Positions 1 through 9,236 of a stretch of DNA of 38,933 nt are shown piece by piece; positions within the stretch are counted from its first letter, which is position 1; each line of letters starts with the position of its first letter. The notes under the pieces are model-generated. The model worked only from the letters and a program-made list of their open reading frames with translations, made no database searches and was not told where the DNA came from. The translations under genes were made by a program, and so were the position numbers. Source of the stretch: Magnetococcales bacterium (GTDB lineage Bacteria > Pseudomonadota > Magnetococcia > Magnetococcales > JADFYX01); the NCBI GenBank assembly GCA_015232365.1, contig JADFZU010000026.1, positions 1-38,933 of the forward strand, in the 5' to 3' direction.

Positions 1-123
1 GTGAAAAAGGAGAACAGGGTATCCAGGGTGAAGCTGGTCCACAGGGTGAAAAAGGAGAACAGGGTATCCAGGGTGAAGCTGGTCCACAGGGTGAAAAAGG
101 AGAACAGGGTATCCAGGGTGAAA
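1..123 (+). repeat. 45-bp tandem repeat inside the collagen-like gene
   Basis: Bases 1-45 and 46-90 are identical 45-bp units encoding the 15-residue block EKGEQGIQGEAGPQG, and a third copy is identical for about 32 bases before diverging. Perfect DNA identity, unlike the diverged triplets further on, suggests recent expansion. The array probably continues outside the window. Confidence 0.9.
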
Positions 124-896
124 TAGGCCCCCAAGGCGCAACCGGTGAACAGGGTACCCAGGGTAAAGCTGGTCCACAAGGTGCAAAAGGGGAACAGGGT
201 ATCCAAGGAGAAACAGGGCCTCAAGGCGAGAGTGGTGAGCAAGGCATTCAAGGCCTGATTGGGCCTCAAGGAGAAACAGGCAGACAAGGCCTTCAAGGCG
301 AAGCTGGACCTCAAGGTGAGAGAGGTGAGCAGGGCATCCAGGGTGAAGTTGGCCCCATGGGCAAAACAGGAGAACAGGGTGTTAAAGGGGAGCCTGGCCT
401 GAGAGGGATTCCAGGTCGCAAAGGGGATATAGGAGAAAAAGGTGCTCAAGGCGAAAAAGGAGAGACCGGTTTGCAGGGAACTCCTGGTACTGGAGAGCCA
501 GGTCCAAAAGGAGAGAAAGGCGAACGTGGTGAACCTGGCCCCAAAGGAGATCCTGGTGAAAAAGGCGAAGTTGGTCCAGCAGGAGAGAGGGGTGTTCCTG
601 GTCCTGTTGGAAAAATCGGACCTGCTGGTGAAAAAGGCGAGAAGGGTCTAGATGGCAAACAGGGTGCAGACGGTATTCCTGGTCAAGATGGAGCTAAGGG
701 CGATAGAGGCGAGCCAGGAGAAAAAGGCGAAAAAGGTGAAAAAGGTGACAGTGCTGCCCCTGGAGATAATCAGACCTTTGTACCTGTTTCAGTACGCCCT
801 GTTGGCTCAATAAAACGCAAACAACAGCCGCCAAAAGCCCTTGGTAAGGGCAGGAGAAAAGTTGCCGATAATTTGAGCGTCCATTTTGTTGGTTAG
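1..896 (+). CDS. Collagen-like Gly-X-Y repeat protein, 5' end outside the window
   Basis: An open frame runs without a stop from base 3 to the TAG at 894-896, giving about 297 visible residues; the start lies upstream of the window. About 84 near-perfect G-X-Y triplets fill the visible part up to roughly base 756, rich in GEKGE, GEPG and GPKGD units, as in bacterial collagen-like surface proteins where charged triplets stabilise the triple helix. One triplet is broken (GTP-GT-GEP, near base 490). The last ~46 residues are not collagenous and end in a basic stretch (KRKQQ, KGRRK). No sorting motif, membrane segment or secretion signal is visible in this part. Function is probably structural or adhesive at the cell surface, which is inference. 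The ATG at 357 lies inside the repeat and is not the start. The gene converges on the ubiD-type gene, with a dispersed-repeat end between them. Confidence 0.85.
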   Translation, partial: EKGEQGIQGEAGPQGEKGEQGIQGEAGPQGEKGEQGIQGEIGPQGATGEQGTQGKAGPQGAKGEQGIQGETGPQGESGEQGIQGLIGPQGETGRQGLQGEAGPQGERGEQGIQGEVGPMGKTGEQGVKGEPGLRGIPGRKGDIGEKGAQGEKGETGLQGTPGTGEPGPKGEKGERGEPGPKGDPGEKGEVGPAGERGVPGPVGKIGPAGEKGEKGLDGKQGADGIPGQDGAKGDRGEPGEKGEKGEKGDSAAPGDNQTFVPVSVRPVGSIKRKQQPPKALGKGRRKVADNLSVHFVG

Positions 897-906
897 GAAT
901 ATCGGG

Positions 907-951
907 GCGTTGCCAGTGATATACTAACAACTGCCGAATCTAGTTTAAGTA
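907..951 (+). repeat. Dispersed palindromic element, one terminus only
   Basis: The stretch matches the right terminus of the repeats at 20578-20748 and 23487-23579. Shared blocks are GCCAGTGAT, then ACTAACAACTGCCGAATCTAG. Only about 45 bp of the ~170-bp element is recognisable. It sits between the convergent collagen-like and ubiD-type genes and ends directly beside the ubiD stop codon (952-954). Confidence 0.75.
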
Positions 952-2805
952 CTACCAGATGGATAGACCTTCTCCAGGCAGACCGTATTCTGGCCAGCGT
1001 TGGTTGACTTTTTTTATGGTTGCATCATCCATTTTTAGGGTTTCTCCCCACTTTCTACCAGTGTCGGCTTCAGTTCTGGCTGTAGCATCAATGGCAAAAC
1101 GACCACTATTTTTATCTATGATCACATCCCGGCTTGGGTCAGATCTGGTGGCTATTGACCAGAATAGGTCAGCAGGCGATCTAGGATCACAGTCTTCATC
1201 AACCACTACCAACTGATCACCACCTGTGCCGTGGGGTGCTTCATACTGTATCGCCTCTATTGCCAACCTACCCCGGTCTTTGGTTTTGCCATCGACCAGA
1301 GCCACAGCTACCAGACCTCCGGCTTGCAGGCGAATATCCTTAATATAGTCATATCTGGTCAACACCACACGAATCCAGCGCACATCCGGGTTGGCAGGAG
1401 CACGGGCTGGAACAATATCCAGCTCAGCACCAATTTTTGTCGTAGCATCAATACCCATTTTCCCACCCAGGCCAGCCACCGGAGAGGCAAAATCCAGATA
1501 GTCGATAGGGGTGTTGTTCAATACCTGAAGATCACGCCCAGCGTGGACATGAAGGCCAACGGCTGTCAATACATCCTCCATGCTCTCCACATCGACATTA
1601 TCATCAACAACAATAATATATTTGGTGTAGAGAAACTGCCGTAAAAAACCCCAGACACCTGCCATCACCCTAAAGGCATGGCCAGGGTAGCTCTTGTTCA
1701 AACCGATAATAGCCACCCGGTAAGAGGCCGCCTCCATAGAGAGGTGGAATGTGCTTATCTCAGGAAACTGTTTTTTAAGGAGTGGGACAAAAACCCGGTT
1801 AAGAGCCAGGGCCAGAATTGCCGGTTCGTCTGGAGGACGGCCGGTAAAAGTCGATAGATAGATGGGGTTTTCACGCATTGTTATCTGTTTAACAGTAAAA
1901 ACCGGAAAACTCTCAACCTCGTTATAATAACCGGTATGATCACCAAACGGCCCTTCAGGAGCTAACTCGCTTAGATCTACCTCACCCTCTAAAATAATTT
2001 CTGCTCGAGCCGGAACCGGAAGCCCTGGGTAGAGTCCTGAAGTAGTCTCGACCCGCTTCTCTCGAAGCAGACCGGCAAAGCCGTACTCTGAAAGAGTCTC
2101 AGGTACAGGCGTTACTGCTGCTAAAATCGTGCCTGGGTCACAGCCTATAGCAACGGCAACCGGCATTTTTTTCGGGTGGCCAAGGGCATGTTGTGCTCCT
2201 CCCCGGTGTTTCAGCCAGCGCATTATCAAGCGGTTTTTACCTATAACCTGCATACGGTAGATGCCAATATTAACCGGGCCACCATCAACACCACGGGTAA
2301 TCACCAGGGGCCAGGTAACTAATGGCCCCACATCCTCAGGCCAACAGGTCTGGATGGGAAACATGGATAGATCAATATCATCTCCGGTGATCACCACATC
2401 ACGACACGGTGCAAAAGTGATGTTTTTGGTGGGCATATGGCGTACCCTGGCAAGTTGGCCAGTAAAATCCAAAAGCCCGGAGATACCCTTTGGCGGATCA
2501 GGCTGTTTAAGATCAGAGAGCAACTGCCCCAAAGCCTCTAGCTCTTTTGGTGTTCGTCCAACAGCCAGTCCAACCCGCTCTTGGGTGCCAAAAAGGTTTG
2601 CCAAAACTGGAAATTTTGCACCGACAACATTGGTAAAAAGAACTGCTGGCCCAGCCTCTGCGAGGAGTCGTGTGCAAATTTCTGTCATCTCAAGATAGGG
2701 ATCAACAGCCACCTCAACTCGCACAAGTTCTCCATTTGCCTCTAAAAAATCTATAAAACTGCGTAGATCAGAAAAGGCGGTAGGTCTTTTATTTCCAAAA
2801 ATCAT
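952..2805 (-). CDS. ubiD: UbiD-family prenylated-FMN decarboxylase (long form)
   Basis: UbiD-family enzymes remove the ring carboxylate of polyprenyl-hydroxybenzoate (ubiquinone) or an equivalent menaquinone intermediate, using prenylated FMN made by UbiX. The 617 residues carry family landmarks: VPARAEIILEGE, EGPFGDHTGYY, and FTGRPPDEPAI in the middle. Classical E. coli UbiD is about 500 residues. This protein is nearer the ~600-residue forms also annotated as menaquinone-pathway decarboxylases, so the exact substrate is open. The divergent ubiE-ubiJ-ubiB genes favour ubiquinone. I place the start at the ATG at 2805, with AGGG just upstream, rather than the TTG at 2823, which has no ribosome site. 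No ubiX is in the window. Confidence 0.85.
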   Translation of the reverse strand: MIFGNKRPTAFSDLRSFIDFLEANGELVRVEVAVDPYLEMTEICTRLLAEAGPAVLFTNVVGAKFPVLANLFGTQERVGLAVGRTPKELEALGQLLSDLKQPDPPKGISGLLDFTGQLARVRHMPTKNITFAPCRDVVITGDDIDLSMFPIQTCWPEDVGPLVTWPLVITRGVDGGPVNIGIYRMQVIGKNRLIMRWLKHRGGAQHALGHPKKMPVAVAIGCDPGTILAAVTPVPETLSEYGFAGLLREKRVETTSGLYPGLPVPARAEIILEGEVDLSELAPEGPFGDHTGYYNEVESFPVFTVKQITMRENPIYLSTFTGRPPDEPAILALALNRVFVPLLKKQFPEISTFHLSMEAASYRVAIIGLNKSYPGHAFRVMAGVWGFLRQFLYTKYIIVVDDNVDVESMEDVLTAVGLHVHAGRDLQVLNNTPIDYLDFASPVAGLGGKMGIDATTKIGAELDIVPARAPANPDVRWIRVVLTRYDYIKDIRLQAGGLVAVALVDGKTKDRGRLAIEAIQYEAPHGTGGDQLVVVDEDCDPRSPADLFWSIATRSDPSRDVIIDKNSGRFAIDATARTEADTGRKWGETLKMDDATIKKVNQRWPEYGLPGEGLSIW

Positions 2806-2984
2806 AAGCACACCCTGTTGCAATTTAGTGATAATTCAGCCATTATCCTTGGATAATTAAAGCAGGTTAGCTTTTTTTGTAGTCAGCTCACAACAATTAA
2901 TTAAAAAAACCAATCTTTTCAAGATGAAATATCCAGGCTAACTCCAGGATCTCTATTTTATCACAATCTTTTCGAGGAAAACAT

Positions 2985-3734
2985 ATGGCAGGATCTTCAA
3001 CCACCCATTTTGGCTTCACCGATATACCATTTGCCGACAAGGTTGGACGAGTGCGTGAAGTATTTGATTCTGTAGCAGATAAATATGATTTAATGAACGA
3101 CCTGATGTCTGCTGGCGTCCACAGGCTCTGGAAACAGTTTGCAATTCGTCGTTTGCGGATCAATCCTGGTGATCGTATTCTTGATGTTGCCGGTGGCACA
3201 GGAGACCTGGCCAAATTGATGCACAGACGTCTTGGTGGTGAAGGTGATGTTACCATTTTCGACATAAACGGCAGCATGTTGAACCGGGGCCGGGAGAAAT
3301 TAACCGATCTGGGAATGGTTGCCGGTATTGAATATGTGCAGGGTAATGCTGAAGAGCTGCCTTTTCCCGACAACAGCTTTCACACGGTGACCATCGGTTT
3401 TGGCATCCGTAATGTTACGCAAATTGAAGTCGCCATCAAGGAGATGGTCCGGGTTTTAAGACCTGGCGGACAGTTTCTATGTCTGGAGTTCTCCAAGCTG
3501 GCTATTCCAATGCTTCAGCCGGTTTATGATGCTTACTCTTTTAAAATTCTTCCAGAGATCGGTCACTATGTAACCCAGGATCGTGACTCTTACCAATATC
3601 TTGTTGAATCCATCCGCCGCTTTCCTAACCAAGAGACCTTTAAAACCATGTTGGAAGAAGGCGGACTTTATGGTGTTCGCTACCATAACTTGTCCCTCGG
3701 CGTTGCAGCTATACACTTTGGACGGAAGGTCTAA
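2985..3734 (+). CDS. ubiE: Ubiquinone/menaquinone C-methyltransferase UbiE
   Basis: UbiE is an S-adenosylmethionine-dependent methyltransferase that adds the ring C-methyl group to demethylmenaquinol and to 2-polyprenyl-6-methoxy-1,4-benzoquinol. The 249-residue length is typical. SAM motif I is ILDVAGGTGDLAK near residues 65-77. The family signatures DSVADKYDLMNDLMS (near 28-42) and TIGFGIRNV are present. GAGG lies 7 bases before the ATG. It is the first gene of ubiE-ubiJ-ubiB, the usual gammaproteobacterial order, with only 4 bases before the next gene. Its promoter must lie in the 178-bp divergent gap shared with the ubiD-type gene. Confidence 0.95.
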   Translation: MAGSSTTHFGFTDIPFADKVGRVREVFDSVADKYDLMNDLMSAGVHRLWKQFAIRRLRINPGDRILDVAGGTGDLAKLMHRRLGGEGDVTIFDINGSMLNRGREKLTDLGMVAGIEYVQGNAEELPFPDNSFHTVTIGFGIRNVTQIEVAIKEMVRVLRPGGQFLCLEFSKLAIPMLQPVYDAYSFKILPEIGHYVTQDRDSYQYLVESIRRFPNQETFKTMLEEGGLYGVRYHNLSLGVAAIHFGRKV

Positions 3735-3738
3735 TAGC

Positions 3739-4485
3739 ATGTTTAATAAATTATTACTAAGCCCTCTCAAACTCATTCCCCAACCGGCAACAGCGGTTTC
3801 GTTAAGTGTTGTTCTCAACATTTTTTTTGACCGGTACCCGGACCTAAAAAAGCAGCTCTCTGAACTCTCCGGTAAAATATTTGAATTTGCCGTAGAGGAT
3901 ATGGGCGAGTCGTATTATATGATGGTAGATGATCAGGGTGGGGTTACCGTTCACACCTATTGCGACAACATCTCCCACGTCACCATGAGCGGCTCTATAA
4001 ATGCCTTTCTATCCCTGCTGTTTCAAACTACCGACCCAGACTCGCTATTTTTCTCCCGTGCCCTAAGTTTAAGTGGCGAGACCGATACCGGGCTGCATTT
4101 TAAAAATATTCTCAACAATGTAGATATCAACTGGGAGGAGGAGCTATCATCCCTATTTGGGGCGGTTGCTGCCAGAACCTTGATGTCAATGGCAAGACAG
4201 GTGCAAATTGCTGGCGAAAAGAGCAAAGAGAAGGTTGAATCTGAGATTGAACAGTGGATGGATGAACAGAATCTGCCTTTGAAAGAGAAGTTTGATGATT
4301 TTTCAGAGCAGATAGACGAACTGCAAAAACGGACTGAGCAGTTGGAAAAAACCATATCACGCCTAGATAAAAAAATAGCTCTATCGAGACCAAAAAATAC
4401 TGCAAAATCAACGCCTGCACTAAAGCTAACAACGAAATCAACGCCTAGCCAATCAAAATCTACAAGAGAGCCAGCTAAAGCCTGA
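3739..4485 (+). CDS. ubiJ: UbiJ-like SCP2-domain accessory protein of ubiquinone synthesis
   Basis: UbiJ binds lipophilic ubiquinone intermediates through an SCP2 (sterol carrier) fold and assists the UbiE-K hydroxylase/methylase complex. The 248-residue protein begins MFNKLLLSPLKLIPQPATAV and has an SCP2-like segment to about residue 120. A long acidic/basic helix likely to form a coiled coil follows at about 150-215 (DEQ..LKEKFDDF..QIDELQKRTEQLEKTISRLDKKI). E. coli UbiJ has the same two-part plan. The last ~30 residues are a low-complexity Lys/Ser/Thr/Pro tail. The frame is open further upstream to 3583, but that would overlap ubiE and lacks family similarity, so I use ATG 3739. Its TGA overlaps the ubiB ATG by one base, implying translational coupling. 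Function is assigned by domain and position. Confidence 0.8.
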   Translation: MFNKLLLSPLKLIPQPATAVSLSVVLNIFFDRYPDLKKQLSELSGKIFEFAVEDMGESYYMMVDDQGGVTVHTYCDNISHVTMSGSINAFLSLLFQTTDPDSLFFSRALSLSGETDTGLHFKNILNNVDINWEEELSSLFGAVAARTLMSMARQVQIAGEKSKEKVESEIEQWMDEQNLPLKEKFDDFSEQIDELQKRTEQLEKTISRLDKKIALSRPKNTAKSTPALKLTTKSTPSQSKSTREPAKA

Positions 4486-6122
4486 TGTTGGGTCATTATC
4501 GCACTGTTTTACGTTTGATAGAAATTGTCAATATACTGGTCCGATTCAAAATTGAACCGTTTGCCAGTCAATTTCTACCATACCGTTTACTTACCCTATT
4601 TTATGGTTTACGTCCTTCAACCAGGAAAATTCGCCGTGAATCACCTGCACCGGAACGGCTGCGTTTGGCTTTAGAGGCTCTTGGTCCTACCTTCGTCAAA
4701 TTTGGTCAAGCTCTATCGACCCGGATGGATGCCCTGCCTGAAGAGGTAGGTATGGAGATGAAAAAGCTCCAAGATGATGTCGCACCCTTCTCTTTCAAGG
4801 TAGTTCGGGGGATTTTAGAAAAAGAGCTGGATGGGCCGTTAGAAAAATTCTTTATCCATTTTGATCCAACTCCGGTTGCTTCGGCGTCAATGGCCCAGGT
4901 CCATCGTGCTACTACTCATGGGGGCCGGGATGTAGCAGTTAAAGTTCGTAGACCAAATGTTGCCAGTATCATTGAGATGGATATTGGCGTATTGAAAACT
5001 TTTGCAGAGTTTATTGAGAACAACTTCCCTGCCTGGAAGCGGTTTAGAGCCAAAAGGGTGGTTGAGGAGTTTGCCAGCTCTATCCGTAACGAGTTGGATT
5101 TCCAAGTTGAAGCGGCTCGTGCCGATCAATTTCAGAAAAATTTCAAACTGGATCATGAACTGTTAATTCCTGCAATATTATGGGATTTGACCTCACCGCA
5201 AATTCTCACCATGGACTGGATTCATGGTGTGCCTATCGATGAGTTGACAAAAAAACCCAACCCAAATATGGACTCCAAACAGATCTCGGTAAATCTTATA
5301 TCCGGCTTTTTCAAACAGGTATTCCGGGACGGTTTTTTCCATGCTGATCAACATCCGGGGAATATTTTTGTTCTAGAGACCGGTACAGTCGCACTATTGG
5401 ATTTTGGTATTGTTGGCCGGATCAAGGTCCAAGATCGAATCTGGTTGGCAGAGCTGCTCCAGGGGTTTATCAAACGTGACTACGCCAAGGTAGCCCAGGT
5501 TCACCTTGATGCCGGCTATGTGCCCCGTGATACAGATTTATATGAGTTTGAAGAGGCTTGCCGTCAGATATCCGAGCCAATTTTCGGCCAGCCGGTAAAG
5601 GATATCTCCATAGGCCGTCTTTTGGCTAAACTGTTCAAGGTTACGGAACGGTTTGATATGGCTGTACAGCCCCACCTGCTTCTTCTGCAAAAAACCATGC
5701 TCACACTGGAGGGGGTAGGACGGGAGATAAACCCAGATTTAAACATGTGGTTTTTAGCTGAGCCTCTCATTCGAGAGTGGGCAATGGAGAATCTTGGTCC
5801 TCGTGGTCAGATTAAAAATGCCCGCATACAGATCAAGAAAATTACTCACCAATCTTTTAAGATGCCAGATCTGGTTTTTACTGGGGCTGAAAAGCTGGCA
5901 AATGATCAATTGGTGGTTAATATCAACTCAGAATCTTTGGAAAAACTTGAGCGGCGTATTCATGTCGGTTTTCGTCGCCAGGCCTCTGCGGTTACTGGTG
6001 CTGGCCTGTTTTTAGGTGGGTCTATTATGGTTACCTCTGGACTGACGCCAATTTGGTACTGGCCACCTCTGTTGTTGGCCTCTCTATTCTTTATACGCAG
6101 TATTTTTTCCCGTAGATACTAA
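4485..6122 (+). CDS. ubiB: UbiB, ABC1/ADCK atypical kinase-like protein of ubiquinone synthesis
   Basis: UbiB is a membrane-anchored member of the ABC1/ADCK/UbiB family with ATPase activity, needed for ubiquinone synthesis. The 545-residue length is typical. Family motifs are present: KFGQ at residues 72-75 (the KxGQ motif), the alanine-rich nucleotide loop PVASASMAQVH, VAVKVRRP with the invariant lysine, catalytic-loop-like HADQHPGN at 286-293, and the metal-binding DFG at 306-308. Two C-terminal hydrophobic segments (AGLFLGGSIMVTSGL and WYWPPLLLASLFFI) form the membrane anchor. The start codon overlaps the ubiJ stop. A strong bidirectional terminator follows the stop. Confidence 0.95.
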   Translation: MLGHYRTVLRLIEIVNILVRFKIEPFASQFLPYRLLTLFYGLRPSTRKIRRESPAPERLRLALEALGPTFVKFGQALSTRMDALPEEVGMEMKKLQDDVAPFSFKVVRGILEKELDGPLEKFFIHFDPTPVASASMAQVHRATTHGGRDVAVKVRRPNVASIIEMDIGVLKTFAEFIENNFPAWKRFRAKRVVEEFASSIRNELDFQVEAARADQFQKNFKLDHELLIPAILWDLTSPQILTMDWIHGVPIDELTKKPNPNMDSKQISVNLISGFFKQVFRDGFFHADQHPGNIFVLETGTVALLDFGIVGRIKVQDRIWLAELLQGFIKRDYAKVAQVHLDAGYVPRDTDLYEFEEACRQISEPIFGQPVKDISIGRLLAKLFKVTERFDMAVQPHLLLLQKTMLTLEGVGREINPDLNMWFLAEPLIREWAMENLGPRGQIKNARIQIKKITHQSFKMPDLVFTGAEKLANDQLVVNINSESLEKLERRIHVGFRRQASAVTGAGLFLGGSIMVTSGLTPIWYWPPLLLASLFFIRSIFSRRY

Positions 6123-6166
6123 CCTGGATGTTGCACAAATGATGCAGGCTAGCCAGTTGATAGTCT

Positions 6167-6209
6167 AAAAAAAACCCCTGTAAAGCCTGTTGCTTTGCAG
6201 GGGTTTTTT
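6167..6209. terminator. Bidirectional Rho-independent terminator
   Basis: An A-run, then a stem of CCCCTGTAAAGC against GCTTTGCAGGGG with a short loop, then a T-run. It lies between convergent ubiB and the 986-residue oxidoreductase gene and has the run needed on both strands, so it should serve both operons. Confidence 0.93.
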
Positions 6210-6230
6210 GTTTGTAAAATCAAGCCTTTG

Positions 6231-9191
6231 TTAATTCCAAGGGAGTTTCAACTGCTCCATATGGGTCGCAAATGCTAACTCTCTACTATCCACCCCTGCA
6301 GCAACCAACTCCGGTGCCAACTCGGTCTCTATAATTCGACGACCATCGTTGAGGGATGTTAATGCTTTTAACTCAGGAACTTCTTCTACCAAAGCTGCAC
6401 GCAATGCCGAAAGCTTTGTTAAATCATCAGCACCAGCTAAATTGGCCAAAACCTTGAAACCTGCCTTCTCGCCAGGATCAGCCAAGCCAGACTCTAATCT
6501 GCCTAGGTTGCCGTCTCTATTGAGAAATGCACCTTCCGTCTCTAAAATATCGGCAATCTGAATGTGAATGCCGGTAGATGGAGCTGAGTGAGAGTTGATG
6601 CTAATTACGTTTGCTGAATCAGTTTTTGGTGTAATGGTTGTTGTGTTAAGCAGAACTACAATGTCTGACTCCCTAGCAGAACTCCACGGGGTTGCTCCCA
6701 AACGGCTAAGGAGAGCTATGTTTGCCTCACCCTTTATTTTACTAAAAGGCTTATTCCCTGGCTCAACCACTTCTCCTGCATCATAAAAGAGTTCGGCGTT
6801 GTACTGTTTGGCCAACCTGGCTGCACTATACGCCTCTTCGATAGTTACCTTGGGTGAAATGATAACCGAAACAGATCCCCCTTTGCTCAACAACGCCCGT
6901 GCACTATCCATCTGACCATTCAACGGGCTCTGCTCACGTTTAGCCAACAGTTGATAAGCAAAACGTCCCTCAGCACAGATCACAGAACCATTTACCGGGT
7001 CGTTATCAATCGAAGAAATCTTGACAATCCGGCCGCGGGCAACATGGACAGCTAAACCACAACCTTTATCACAACCAGTACAGGTGCTGTTGGTAACATC
7101 CCAAATCCAAGGGCCAGTCTCTTTACCAGTATTTGCTGCCATAGTGCCAGTAGGGCATACATCAATACACATACCGCACGCATCACAGCCAGTCTCTTGC
7201 AGAGGATCGTTAAAGTTTGGTCCGATCTGGGTAGTAAATCCCCGGTCGATAAAGGTTAGAGCATGAATACCCCTGACTTCATCGCAAACCCGAACACACG
7301 ACGCACAGGTGATACATTTGTCAGACTCAATTTTAATTAGTGGGTGACGCTTATCCTCGTCATATGAACGTTTATTACCCGCTAGTTTGGTCTCAGTAGC
7401 GTTGTACTCGGTGGAGTAGTTTCTCAGATCGCAATCAAACCTGGCATTACAACCACACTCAATACAGCGGCTGGCTTCAGCCATGGCCTGAACCTGATCA
7501 AGACCAGCATTAATTACCGCCCAACCACCATCTTTGGTTACCCGTTGCTCAGGCTCAAAGGTGGTCTCCAAGGCCCGTTTTTTATGGATAAAACGTGGTG
7601 AAAAATCAGCCATGTCCAGATCTTTTAGGCGACCACGAGAGATGGCATAAGGTTGGGTAATCTCCATTTTTGTGCCGAGAAGATAAAGGCTGATAGCCTC
7701 TGCAGCTCTACGGCCTTCACCAACAGCACGAATCAAGATATCTGGTCCAAAGGCACAGTCGCCAGCAGCAAAAACACCCTCCTGACTTGTTACCTGGGTC
7801 TTTTCGTCATATATAAAGGTCTTCCAGCGAGTGGTCTCAGGTGGAGCCTCTTCATTGTCGATACATGCAAGATCAGGGTCCTGGCCAATAGCGGGGATGA
7901 TCAGATCAAACTCCAACTCCTCCTCACTATCTTCAATAGGAATGGGCCGCCGCCGTCCAGAAGCATCAGGTTCACCAAGCTCCATGGTAATAACCTTCAA
8001 AGCTTTGGCCCGGCCATTCTCAACAACAACCTCGGTAGGAGCAGTCAGAAAGCGGAACTCAACGCCCTCTTCCATTGTCTCCTCTTGCTCAATAGGCAGA
8101 GCAGGCATCTCCGCCTGGGTCCGGCGATAGAGCAGTGTGACATTATCAACACCCAAACGCCGGGCGACACGCGCACAATCCATGGCTGTATCACCACCAC
8201 CGATAACCGCCACACTCTTGCCAACTTCAATAGGTTCGTTAAGTACCACCTTACGCAGAAAATCTACACCGCCTAGCACTCCAGGCACATCTTCGTTCTC
8301 AACTCGCATCGGTTTGGCTTTATGTGCACCTATAGCCAGCAGAACAGCACCAAACCCCTGCTCTTTTAACTGTTTAATGGTGAAATCTGTGCCGAGTCTC
8401 TTGTTGAAATGGACTGTAACACCCATATCCAGAATAGATTTAATCTCTTTGTCCATAACATCCCACGGCATTCTAAACCGGGGAATACCGTAGCGGGCCA
8501 TACCGCCCAACTCTGGCAGAGCCTCAAAAATCTCTACAGCATGGCCTGCCTGACGGAGAAAATATGCTGCGGACAGGCCAGCGGGGCCACCACCGACAAT
8601 GGCTACTTTCTCTCCGGTATCAGGGCCAGCATCAGGGACAAAAGGGCCGTGCTCCAACTCATAGTCAGAAGAAAAACGTTTTAGGGGGTTAATAGCAACA
8701 GCTTCATCCACCAAGCCACGGCGACACTCAGACTCACAGGGGTGGGGGCAGATCCGGCCACATACAACCGGCAGGGGGTTGCGTTTTTTGATAAGGTGCA
8801 CCGCCGAGGCAAAATCACCGTTGGCAATATGGGCAATGTAGCCTTGAATATCAATATTGGCCGGACAGGTGGTTTCACATGGGGCGACACAGTCTCCGGC
8901 ATGGTCTGAAAGCATGAGGTCAAGAGCCATTTTCCGGCTTTTGGTTACCTTATCACTATCGGTCTGAATAACCATCCCCGGTCCAACTACTGTTGAACAG
9001 GCTGGCAGCAGGGTTCTGGCCTTCTCTACCTCAACTACGCAGAGAAAGCAGGAGGCGAAAGGTTTAAGACGGTCATCATGACAGAAAGTTGGAATATTAA
9101 TACCCTGATCTTTGGCAACAGCTCTGATGGTAGCGCCAGCTTCTACTTCAATATCACGTCCATTTAGGTTAATGGTAACGGAGTCACTCAT
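6231..9191 (-). CDS. NfnB/GltD-type flavoprotein fused to NuoG-like iron-sulfur modules
   Basis: This 986-residue multi-cofactor electron-transfer protein reads as follows. An N-terminal 2Fe-2S ferredoxin (C37, C48, C51, C65). A cysteine-rich GltD-type helical domain (C101, C105, C109; C144, C148, C152, C156). An FAD Rossmann fold (VAIVGGGPAGLSAAY near 206-220). An NAD(P)-binding fold (AVIGGGDTAMDCARVARRLG). A second FAD motif (GVFAAGDC). Another Cys cluster (CIECGCNARFDC). Two 4Fe-4S motifs (CITCASCVRVCD; CDACGMCIDVCP). A molybdopterin-enzyme-type 4Fe-4S domain (CTGCDKGCG...ICAEGRF), then a truncated NuoG-like end with no visible catalytic site. The middle resembles NfnB, the NADPH/FAD subunit of bifurcating transhydrogenases. 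It is the last gene of a three-gene operon, 45 bp after the NuoF-like gene, with AGGA before its ATG. Substrates are inferred only. Confidence 0.85.
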   Translation of the reverse strand: MSDSVTINLNGRDIEVEAGATIRAVAKDQGINIPTFCHDDRLKPFASCFLCVVEVEKARTLLPACSTVVGPGMVIQTDSDKVTKSRKMALDLMLSDHAGDCVAPCETTCPANIDIQGYIAHIANGDFASAVHLIKKRNPLPVVCGRICPHPCESECRRGLVDEAVAINPLKRFSSDYELEHGPFVPDAGPDTGEKVAIVGGGPAGLSAAYFLRQAGHAVEIFEALPELGGMARYGIPRFRMPWDVMDKEIKSILDMGVTVHFNKRLGTDFTIKQLKEQGFGAVLLAIGAHKAKPMRVENEDVPGVLGGVDFLRKVVLNEPIEVGKSVAVIGGGDTAMDCARVARRLGVDNVTLLYRRTQAEMPALPIEQEETMEEGVEFRFLTAPTEVVVENGRAKALKVITMELGEPDASGRRRPIPIEDSEEELEFDLIIPAIGQDPDLACIDNEEAPPETTRWKTFIYDEKTQVTSQEGVFAAGDCAFGPDILIRAVGEGRRAAEAISLYLLGTKMEITQPYAISRGRLKDLDMADFSPRFIHKKRALETTFEPEQRVTKDGGWAVINAGLDQVQAMAEASRCIECGCNARFDCDLRNYSTEYNATETKLAGNKRSYDEDKRHPLIKIESDKCITCASCVRVCDEVRGIHALTFIDRGFTTQIGPNFNDPLQETGCDACGMCIDVCPTGTMAANTGKETGPWIWDVTNSTCTGCDKGCGLAVHVARGRIVKISSIDNDPVNGSVICAEGRFAYQLLAKREQSPLNGQMDSARALLSKGGSVSVIISPKVTIEEAYSAARLAKQYNAELFYDAGEVVEPGNKPFSKIKGEANIALLSRLGATPWSSARESDIVVLLNTTTITPKTDSANVISINSHSAPSTGIHIQIADILETEGAFLNRDGNLGRLESGLADPGEKAGFKVLANLAGADDLTKLSALRAALVEEVPELKALTSLNDGRRIIETELAPELVAAGVDSRELAFATHMEQLKLPWN

Positions 9192-9236
9192 TGGTTTTCC
9201 TCGTACCTTGAAATTAAATTTAATGAACTACTTTAA

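Noticed and set aside
446-658. Minus-strand Pro/Ser-rich ORF within the collagen-like gene, and a plus-strand ORF at 442-651
   Set aside because: Both are other-frame shadows of a regular G-X-Y repeat; no ribosome site and no family.
2806-2823. TTG start for the UbiD-type protein
   Set aside because: No ribosome site; the ATG at 2805 has AGGG upstream.
2842-2857. ATTATCC-TT-GGATAAT inverted repeat between ubiD and ubiE
   Set aside because: Seven-base arms are expected by chance in this amount of sequence; no sister site found to support an operator.
3583-3738. Longer UbiJ-like protein starting inside ubiE
   Set aside because: It would overlap ubiE by about 150 bases; the ATG at 3739 gives the family N terminus.
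7653-8276. Plus-strand 207-residue ORF
   Set aside because: Antisense shadow of the NfnB/NuoG fusion gene, which has clear domain motifs.
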